This document shows positions 56,959 to 64,000 of a stretch of 64,000 nt of DNA, piece by piece. Made by a program: the position numbers and the translations under genes. The stretch spans positions 620,001-684,000 of the forward strand of contig NZ_BAABCP010000001.1 of NCBI RefSeq assembly GCF_039539005.1, read 5' to 3'. The notes under the pieces are model-generated. The model saw nothing but the letters and a program-made list of their open reading frames with translations. It was not told the DNA's origin and searched no databases. Origin of the DNA: Microbacterium soli. Lineage in GTDB: Bacteria; Actinomycetota; Actinomycetes; Actinomycetales; Microbacteriaceae. Position 1 is the first letter of the stretch. Every line of letters starts with the position of its first letter.

Positions 56959-57456
56959 TCACTGGGTGACGGGTCGCGCGGCGCGGTGCTCGATCGTCAC
57001 GAATCGGGGCGCGTCGGCATCCAGCTCCTCGTCGGCGAGCTCGGTCACGCCACCGACCGGCCGCTCGATCTCGATGTCCCACCACGCGTCGGCGACGGCC
57101 GCGGCCATGTCGCGCCCCCACTCGATGACGACCACCGACCGGGCGAAGTCGATGTCCAGGTCGTCGAGCTCCGCCGCGGACGCGAGCCGGTACGCGTCCA
57201 CGTGCACGAGCGGCGCGCCGCCGGTCAGCGAGGGGTGCGTGCGGGCGATGACGAACGTGGGGCTCTGCACGGGCCCGCGCACGCCGAGCCCGGATGCCAG
57301 CCCCCGCGTGAACGTCGTCTTGCCCGCGCCCAGCGGCCCGGTCAGCACGATGAGATCGCCCGCCCCGAGCTGCTCGCCGATGCGCAGGCCGAGGTGCTCC
57401 ATGGCATCCGTCGTCGCGATCTCCCGCCGCCCCAGGAACGCGGGGTCGATGCTCAT
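56959..57456 (-). CDS. tsaE: tRNA threonylcarbamoyladenosine biosynthesis ATPase TsaE
   Basis: 165-residue P-loop ATPase. Walker A is GPLGAGKTTFTRGLA, followed by VQSPTFVIARTH and VVVIEWGRD. It drives the TsaBD cycle. The ATG at 57456 overlaps the alr stop (ATGA); a longer reading through alr is out of frame. The C-terminal 40 residues are slightly longer than in short homologues. Confidence 0.95.
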   Translation of the reverse strand: MSIDPAFLGRREIATTDAMEHLGLRIGEQLGAGDLIVLTGPLGAGKTTFTRGLASGLGVRGPVQSPTFVIARTHPSLTGGAPLVHVDAYRLASAAELDDLDIDFARSVVVIEWGRDMAAAVADAWWDIEIERPVGGVTELADEELDADAPRFVTIEHRAARPVTQ

Positions 57457-58577
57457 GACACCGTCCTGCGCGGCACCCGGGCGCCGATGCGGGTGACGAT
57501 CTCGTAGTTGATCGTGCCCGCGGCATCCGCCCACTCCGTCGCCGCCGGATGCCCGCGCGTCGGGTCGCCGAACAGCACGACCTCGTCGCCGACGGCCACC
57601 TGCTCGTCGCCCACGTCGACGACGAACTGGTCCATCGCCACGCGCCCGGCGACGGTGTGCGGCCGGCCGGCCACGAGCACCGGGCCTCGACCGGACGCCT
57701 GCCGGGGCACGCCGTCGGCGTACCCCAGCGGCACGAGCGCGAGCGTGGTCTCCCGCTCGCAGCGGTACGCGTAGTCGTAGGAGACGCCGGATCCGGCGGG
57801 CACGCGGCGCACGGCCGCCACCGACGCCCGCAGCGTCATCGCGGGGCGCAGGCCGAGGTCGGCGGAGCTGCGCCCGGGGAACGGGGAGAGGCCGTAGAGC
57901 CCGAGGCCGATGCGCACGGCATCCAGCCGCGCCTCCGGCAGGCTGATCGCAGCGGCTGTCGCGGCGAGGTGGCGGATCTCGGGACGGATGCCGAAGGACT
58001 CCGCCTTCGCGATGACCTCCGTGTACCGGGCCAGCTGGGCGAGGTCCTCCTCGACGCCGGTTCCGGAGAGGTGGCTGAAGATCCCCACGACGCGGATGCG
58101 GCCGATGCGCTCGAGCCGTGCGGCCTCGGCCAGCACGCGGTCCAGGTCGGCGTCGGCGACGCCGTTGCGGGACAGCCCGGTGTCGACCTTGAGGTGCACG
58201 GGTGCGGGGGCGGCGGGCATGGATGCCGGGGCCGCCTCGGATGCGGCGATGAGCTGCTCCCATGAGGAGACGCCCACCTCGATCCCCGCCTCGACGGCGT
58301 CGTCGAAGCGTCGTCCCGGTTCGTGTAGCCAGGCGAGCAGCGGTGCGGTGATGCCCGCGCGGCGCAGGGCGAGGGACTCCTCGATCGTGGCGGTGCCCAG
58401 GCGCGTGGCGCCGCCGGCGAGTGCGGCGGTGGCGACGGCCGCCGCGCCGTGGCCGTAGCCGTCGGCCTTGACGACGCCGATCACCTGCACGCCGGTCAGG
58501 GTGCGCAGGGTCCGCACGTTCTCGGAGACGGCGCCGAGGTCGATGGCCGCCTCGCGGAACGGGTTCGGGTACGTCAT
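57453..58577 (-). CDS. alr: Alanine racemase
   Basis: 374-residue PLP enzyme that supplies D-alanine for peptidoglycan. The cofactor Lys37 lies in GVVKADGYGHGA, the catalytic Tyr in GVSYDYAYRC, and the AMDQFVVDVG region follows. Length is normal. The ATG overlaps the acpS stop (ATGA). An upstream reading from 58647 is in another frame. Confidence 0.97.
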   Translation of the reverse strand: MTYPNPFREAAIDLGAVSENVRTLRTLTGVQVIGVVKADGYGHGAAAVATAALAGGATRLGTATIEESLALRRAGITAPLLAWLHEPGRRFDDAVEAGIEVGVSSWEQLIAASEAAPASMPAAPAPVHLKVDTGLSRNGVADADLDRVLAEAARLERIGRIRVVGIFSHLSGTGVEEDLAQLARYTEVIAKAESFGIRPEIRHLAATAAAISLPEARLDAVRIGLGLYGLSPFPGRSSADLGLRPAMTLRASVAAVRRVPAGSGVSYDYAYRCERETTLALVPLGYADGVPRQASGRGPVLVAGRPHTVAGRVAMDQFVVDVGDEQVAVGDEVVLFGDPTRGHPAATEWADAAGTINYEIVTRIGARVPRRTVS

Positions 58578-58954
58578 GCTCGCTCCTGGAGTTCCGTGGC
58601 CGTGCTGCGCTCGGCGACGACGAAGGCGGCCGCCAGCCCGGCGTCATGCGTGAGGGTCAGATGCACGTCGGTGATGCCGCGCTCCTCGACGACCGCGGCC
58701 GTGGAGCCGGTGAGCGCGAAGCGCGGCCGACCGGAGGGCTCCGAGGCGATCTCGATCTCGCTCCAGTACACGCCGTCGCTGCCGCCGAGCGCCTTGATCA
58801 GCGCCTCCTTGGCCGCGTACCTCGCCGCCAGCGAGCGCGGCCGCAGCCGCTGCTCCGCGGGCGTGAACAGCCGCTCCAGCAGGCGGGGCGTGCGGGCGAT
58901 CGAGCGCTCGAACCGCGCGATGTCCACGAGGTCGATACCGGTGCCGATGATCAC
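58574..58954 (-). CDS. acpS: Holo-[acyl-carrier-protein] synthase
   Basis: 126-residue phosphopantetheinyl transferase that activates ACP for fatty-acid synthesis. It begins MIIGTGIDLVDIARFE and has the metal/CoA motif RSLAARYAAKEALIKALGG. First gene of the cluster, with a leaderless GTG 6 bases after TAGGCT. Confidence 0.96.
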   Translation of the reverse strand: MIIGTGIDLVDIARFERSIARTPRLLERLFTPAEQRLRPRSLAARYAAKEALIKALGGSDGVYWSEIEIASEPSGRPRFALTGSTAAVVEERGITDVHLTLTHDAGLAAAFVVAERSTATELQERA

Positions 58955-58960
58955 CCGATC

Positions 58961-58966
58961 AGCCTA
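58961..58966 (-). promoter_or_regulatory. Leaderless -10 box (TAGGCT) of the acpS-alr-tsaE cluster
   Basis: TAGGCT, 6 bases, then GTG 58954. It should drive the whole overlapping gene set down to 52178, with a possible extra start at tsaB. Confidence 0.5.
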
Positions 58967-59394
58967 GCCGGGGTGTCGGCGTGCACCGGAGCACGGTGCC
59001 CCGAACCGCAGGCGGCCCGGGAGGTGGTGTCGGGCCGGGAGGATGCTGCGCCGCGGGGGAGGAAAGTGCGGCGACGTACGCATACAAGCGTGAGAGCATC
59101 TCCCCAGCCGTCGAACCACATCCCCAGAAGTGGCCGTACGTCGCCGCACCCGACAGCCCACGCCCCAGCGCACACTGTCATCGCTCCGACGCGAATCCCC
59201 AGAATCGCATCGGTACGGCGGTGTCAGCCTCTCCGGATGAGTCTGACCATACGAGTATCGCATACAACTTTCGTCTAGCAAAGTCCTGGTCGAAAGTCGT
59301 GCCCTTCTGACTGAAAGTGCCCCCTTGAGGGGTCACGGCTGCAGCGGAGTCCGCCGCGGCAACGGGGTTCGGCGAGGCTCCGCATCCCCGAAGT
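58967..59394. other. 430-base gene-free region between acpS and glmS
   Basis: No credible gene: the open frames here have unlike codon use and no ribosome sites. GTGCGGCGACGTAC (59066-59079) is repeated as an exact inverted copy at 59136-59149, with 56 bases between. The word ATCCCCAGAA occurs twice (near 59119 and 59192). A lower-GC patch (59225-59290) holds CATACGAG, CGCATACAAC and TCTAGC words. A short hairpin around 59318-59337 (CCCC-TTGA-GGGG core) may help end glmS. It could hold a small RNA or an old mobile-element scar; I cannot decide. Confidence 0.5.
59066..59149. repeat. Exact 14-bp inverted repeat with 56-base spacer
   Basis: GTGCGGCGACGTAC and GTACGTCGCCGCAC. The spacer contains a smaller CCAC/GTGG pair. 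It is unrelated in sequence to the ACAGGA palindrome family. It could be a structured RNA stem or a dispersed repeat. Confidence 0.7.
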
Positions 59395-61239
<1,845 letters not shown>

Positions 61240-61246
61240 GCGTTCA

Positions 61247-61252
61247 AGAATA
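61247..61252 (-). promoter_or_regulatory. Leaderless -10 box (TATTCT) of glmS
   Basis: TATTCT, 7 bases, then ATG 61239. Speaks against a glmS ribozyme here, since there would be no leader. Confidence 0.5.
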
Positions 61253-61291
61253 ATGCCGCGATCCTCCGCCCCCGTTCAGGAGGGCCTCGGC

Positions 61292-62233
61292 TCAGACCTT
61301 CCGCAGCTGCACGCTCTCCACGGCATGGTCGGCGCCCTTGCGCAGCACCAGCGTCGCACGGTGCTTGGTCGGCATGACGTTCTCGACGAGGTTGGGCATG
61401 TTGATGTCGTTCCAGTACCCGAGCGCCGTGGTCACCGCCTCCTCGTCCGTGAGGTGCGCGAACACGTTGAAGTACGACGACGGGTTGCTGAACGCCCCCT
61501 CGCGCAGCGCGAGGAACCGGTCGGTGTACCAGCGCTCGATGTGCTTCGGGTCGGCGTCGACGTAGATCGAGAAGTCGAACAGGTCGCTCACCGCGACGTC
61601 GTTGGGCGCGGGCGGCGGCTGCAGCACGTTGAGGCCCTCGACGATGACGACGTCGGGCCGGCGCACGACGACGTTCGCGTCCGGGACGATGTCGTAGCGG
61701 ATGTGCGAGTAGAACGGCGCGCGCACCTCGGCCGCACCGCTCTTGACCTCCGTGAGGAAGGAGATCAGCGCACGGCGGTCGTACGACTCCGGGAACCCCT
61801 TGCGCCCCATCAGCCCGCGGCGCTCCAGCTCGGCGTTCGAGTAGAGGAACCCGTCCGTGGTCACGAGCTCCACGCGCGGGGTGTCCGGCCAGCGGCTCAT
61901 CAGCTCGCGCAGCAGCCGGGCGATGGTCGACTTGCCGACCGCCACGGACCCGGCCACGCCCACGACGAACGGCGTGGTCGAATCCTCCTCCTGCAGGAAC
62001 GCGCTGGTCGCCGCTCCCAGCCGCCGGATCGACGAGGCGTACAGGCTCAGCAGGCGGCTCAGCGGCAGGTACACCTCGCGCACCTCGTCCATGCTGAGAC
62101 GGTCGCCGATGCCGCGGATGCCGACGATCTCGGTCTCGCTGAGCGGCTGGTCCAGCCCCGCCGACAGGCGCGCCCAGTCGGCGCGGTCGATCTCACGGTA
62201 CTGAGACAGCGGCAGGTTCGTGGCTGCGGTCAC
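61292..62233 (-). CDS. coaA: Type I pantothenate kinase
   Basis: 313 residues (E. coli CoaA has 316); phosphorylates pantothenate, the first step of coenzyme A synthesis. Walker A is GSVAVGKSTIARLL; the DGFLYSNAELERRGLMGRKGFPESYD motif and the C-terminal FFDFSIYVDA-like segment (LFDFSIYVDADPKHIE) are typical. GTG 62233 is chosen because TACGAT ends 7 bases upstream; ATG 62242 overlaps that box and the longer reading from 62272 is not conserved. Confidence 0.95.
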   Translation of the reverse strand: MTAATNLPLSQYREIDRADWARLSAGLDQPLSETEIVGIRGIGDRLSMDEVREVYLPLSRLLSLYASSIRRLGAATSAFLQEEDSTTPFVVGVAGSVAVGKSTIARLLRELMSRWPDTPRVELVTTDGFLYSNAELERRGLMGRKGFPESYDRRALISFLTEVKSGAAEVRAPFYSHIRYDIVPDANVVVRRPDVVIVEGLNVLQPPPAPNDVAVSDLFDFSIYVDADPKHIERWYTDRFLALREGAFSNPSSYFNVFAHLTDEEAVTTALGYWNDINMPNLVENVMPTKHRATLVLRKGADHAVESVQLRKV

Positions 62234-62240
62234 GGATGCC

Positions 62241-62246
62241 ATCGTA
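62241..62246 (-). promoter_or_regulatory. Leaderless -10 box (TACGAT) of coaA
   Basis: TACGAT, 7 bases, then GTG 62233. Confidence 0.4.
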
Positions 62247-62352
62247 TCCGCCGGACGCCCGGACCACGGCATCCGCTCCCCCGCGCATCCGCAGGTGCAT
62301 CCGCCGCCGTGCCCCGGTGCGTCGTTCCCGGCGCAGCCCAGGCGCGCTCCGA

Positions 62353-62358
62353 TACGCT
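62353..62358 (+). promoter_or_regulatory. Leaderless -10 box (TACGCT) of galE
   Basis: TACGCT, 6 bases, then GTG 62365; rules out the longer frame from 62236. Confidence 0.5.
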
Positions 62359-62364
62359 CGACGG

Positions 62365-63387
62365 GTGCGCGTACTTCTCACCGGCGGCGCCGGATACATC
62401 GGGTCCCATGTCGCTCTCGTGCTGCTCGAGCGCGGTGATGACGTCGTCGTCCTCGACGACCTCTCCAACAGCAGCGCGGAGTCGCTGCACCGCGTGGAGC
62501 GGCTCGCCGGCAGGCAGGTGCGGCTGGTCGAGGCCGATCTCGCCGACCGGGCGGCGACGGATGCCGCACTGTCGGGCGTGGACTTCGACGCGGTCATCCA
62601 CCTCGCGGGGCTCAAGGCCGTCGGCGAGTCCGTGTCGCAGCCGTCGCGGTACTACCGCACGAACCTCACCTCCGCGCTGAACCTGCTCGACATCATGCGG
62701 GAGAAGGACGTGCGCAGGCTGGTGTTCAGCTCGTCCGCGACGGTGTACGGCACCCCGGATGCCGGGATCGATCGCCTCGACGAGACGCAGCCGACCGGCC
62801 GCGGGGTGACCAACCCGTACGGCTGGACGAAGGTGATGATCGAGCAGATCATCACCGATGTGCAGCACGCCTGGCCCGAGCTGGAGGCCGTGCTGCTGCG
62901 CTATTTCAACCCGGTGGGCGCGCATCCGTCCGGCCTGATCGGAGAGGACCCCTCCGGCATCCCGAACAACCTCATGCCGTTCGTCGCACAGGTGGCCGTC
63001 GGCCGCCGCGAGAAGCTGGCGGTGTTCGGCGACGGGTACCCGACGCACGACGGCACGGGCGTGCGCGACTACATCCATGTGATGGATCTGGCCGAGGGCC
63101 ATGTCGCCGCGCTGGAGCACCTGCGCGCGGGCGTCGCGGCGTACAACCTCGGCTCCGGCGAGGGGCACAGCGTGCTGGATGTCGTGAAGGCGTACGCGCA
63201 GGCCAGCGGCAGGGACATCCCGTACGAGATCGTCGGCCCGCGCGCGGGCGACCTGGCGACCCTGATCGCCGATCCGGCGAAGGCCAATGAGGAGCTGGGC
63301 TGGCGCACCACCCGCTCGCTGGCGGACGCCTGCCGGGACTCCTGGTCATGGCAGTCGCAGAACCCGGACGGCTTCGCCGGGGCGTGA
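62365..63387 (+). CDS. galE: UDP-glucose 4-epimerase
   Basis: 340-residue extended short-chain dehydrogenase. NAD motif LLTGGAGYIGSH at the N terminus, Ser/Tyr/Lys catalytic set in FSSSATVYG and NPYGWTK, and the substrate region RYFNPVGAHPSGLIGEDP. Length matches E. coli GalE. It supplies UDP-galactose for surface polymers or galactose breakdown. With the following tyrosine phosphatase it may open a polysaccharide locus to the right. Confidence 0.96.
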   Translation: MRVLLTGGAGYIGSHVALVLLERGDDVVVLDDLSNSSAESLHRVERLAGRQVRLVEADLADRAATDAALSGVDFDAVIHLAGLKAVGESVSQPSRYYRTNLTSALNLLDIMREKDVRRLVFSSSATVYGTPDAGIDRLDETQPTGRGVTNPYGWTKVMIEQIITDVQHAWPELEAVLLRYFNPVGAHPSGLIGEDPSGIPNNLMPFVAQVAVGRREKLAVFGDGYPTHDGTGVRDYIHVMDLAEGHVAALEHLRAGVAAYNLGSGEGHSVLDVVKAYAQASGRDIPYEIVGPRAGDLATLIADPAKANEELGWRTTRSLADACRDSWSWQSQNPDGFAGA

Positions 63388-63480
63388 GCCCCGAGTCCCC
63401 TTCGAGGAGGTGCCGGGTCCCGCCGCCCCGGTGCGCGCACCGTCGCGCCCGTGCGTGCGCCACGCGGGCCGCGGAGGTCC

Positions 63481-63486
63481 TAGGCT
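63481..63486 (+). promoter_or_regulatory. Leaderless -10 box (TAGGCT) of the tyrosine phosphatase
   Basis: TAGGCT, 7 bases, then ATG 63494. Confidence 0.5.
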
Positions 63487-63493
63487 GTGGAGC

Positions 63494-64000
63494 ATGCATC
63501 GATCTGAGGATCGCGGCCTTCTGGGGAGGCCAGGCAGCGGAATCGACGCACCCACGGCACGGACTCGCCGTGAGCGTCGCCTGCTGCGTGCGGACCCCGA
63601 AGCACCGCTGCCGCCTGTCCCGTACGACAGTCGGCCGCCGACCCCACCGAAGGCGACGATGAGCCCCGCATCCGAGTTCTCCCTCGCGAGACTGTTCGAG
63701 AGCACCCACGAGCCCGTCCCCGACCTGCGGCCGAACATCCTCACCGTCTGCACCGGGAACATCTGCCGCTCCCCCCTGGCCGAGACCGTGCTCGCCACCC
63801 GGATCGCAGATCTCGACGTCCGGGTGCACAGCGCCGGAACACAGGCTCTGGTCGGCCATGCGATGCCGCCGGAGGCACGCGAACTCGCGGAGCGCAACGG
63901 CGTCGCGCCGGCCGGCGCAGCCGCTCACCGAGCGCGCCTGCTCACCGAGTCGTTGATGCACGCCGCCGACCTCGTGCTCACCATGACCGCCCAGCACACC
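63494..64000 (+). CDS. Low-molecular-weight protein tyrosine phosphatase (3' partial)
   Basis: The frame stays open to the end of the window, 169 residues visible. The phosphatase P-loop VCTGNICRSP gives the catalytic Cys86. The general-acid Asp loop would lie beyond the window. About 75 residues precede the P-loop, whereas these enzymes normally begin almost at it; the extra part is Arg/Pro-rich and disordered-looking. The leaderless -10 box supports ATG 63494, but ATG 63659 (residue 56) would give a shorter protein. Such phosphatases often act with tyrosine kinases in polysaccharide export. Confidence 0.85.
   Translation, partial: MHRSEDRGLLGRPGSGIDAPTARTRRERRLLRADPEAPLPPVPYDSRPPTPPKATMSPASEFSLARLFESTHEPVPDLRPNILTVCTGNICRSPLAETVLATRIADLDVRVHSAGTQALVGHAMPPEARELAERNGVAPAGAAAHRARLLTESLMHAADLVLTMTAQHT

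Noticed and set aside
58964-59281. 105-residue minus-strand frame in the gene-free region
   Set aside because: Composition unlike real genes here, no plausible start signal, and it spans the inverted repeat.
61240-61291. glmS ribozyme
   Set aside because: The start codon is 7 bases after a -10 box and only 52 bases separate glmS from coaA, so there is no room for the ribozyme.

Overview
The window is about 70% GC with dense, mostly overlapping genes. The families present (Ada-AlkA fusion plus Ogt, perM-purN-purH, GuaB3, Bax1/YccA-type protein with a proline-rich N terminus, two CIRCE sites before groES, leaderless GTG/ATG starts preceded by TAnnnT) point to a high-GC Gram-positive actinobacterium, most likely Microbacteriaceae and probably Microbacterium. 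It reads as ordinary chromosome: no rRNA, tRNA, prophage, insertion sequence or CRISPR array was recognised. Both edges cut genes: a sugar ABC permease at the left and a low-molecular-weight protein tyrosine phosphatase at the right.

Layout. 1-6942: xylo-oligosaccharide utilisation (two ABC permeases, GH31 alpha-xylosidase, GH42 beta-galactosidase, CE7 acetyl esterase). 6987-11800: coiled-coil membrane protein and a heterodimeric ABC exporter with a long 5' leader that holds a possible small upstream ORF. 11800-13838: adaptive response to alkylation (ogt, ada-alkA). 13902-16406: arginine/citrulline/ornithine catabolism (ctlX, ornithine cyclodeaminase) facing an Lrp-type regulator. 16473-21496: purine synthesis (purH, purN, perM) and a purine permease. 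21596-24531: succinyl-CoA ligase (sucDC) and a TetR regulator. 24602-29898: small Cys-rich protein, LigD-type polymerase domain, SseB-like protein, PcrA helicase. 30084-37759: GDPD, Bax1-like protein, glycosyltransferase-guaA-DUF3817, SURF1, guaB3. 38027-41876: DUF559 nuclease-like gene, PLP decarboxylase and GPH-type symporter. 42015-49256: guaB and a branched-chain amino-acid ABC importer (livHMGF plus a lipoprotein binding protein). 49420-52127: rarD, groES, a methyltransferase. 52178-58954: a nine-gene minus-strand cluster acpS-alr-tsaE-tsaB-rimI-tsaD plus three membrane proteins. 59395-64000: glmS, coaA, galE, LMW-PTP.

How genes work together. Many neighbours are coupled by 4-base ATGA/GTGA/TTGA overlaps, so the operons can be read directly from the sequence. 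Purine metabolism recurs at four places (purH/purN, purine permease, guaA/guaB3, guaB). Convergent gene ends usually carry strong hairpins.

Most unusual signals: (1) three copies of a strictly spaced intergenic palindrome (ACAGGA, ACAGGA, TCCTGT, TCCTGT with 18-bp periods), two of which bracket a DUF559 nuclease-like gene; (2) the word GGATGCC/GGCATCC looks strongly over-represented and also forms the tips of three transcription-terminator hairpins, an arrangement like that of DNA uptake sequences; (3) a long leader with a possible attenuating upstream ORF before the ABC exporter; (4) about twenty genes whose start codon lies 6-7 bases (9 in one case) after a TAnnnT box, with spacing that tracks GTG versus ATG.
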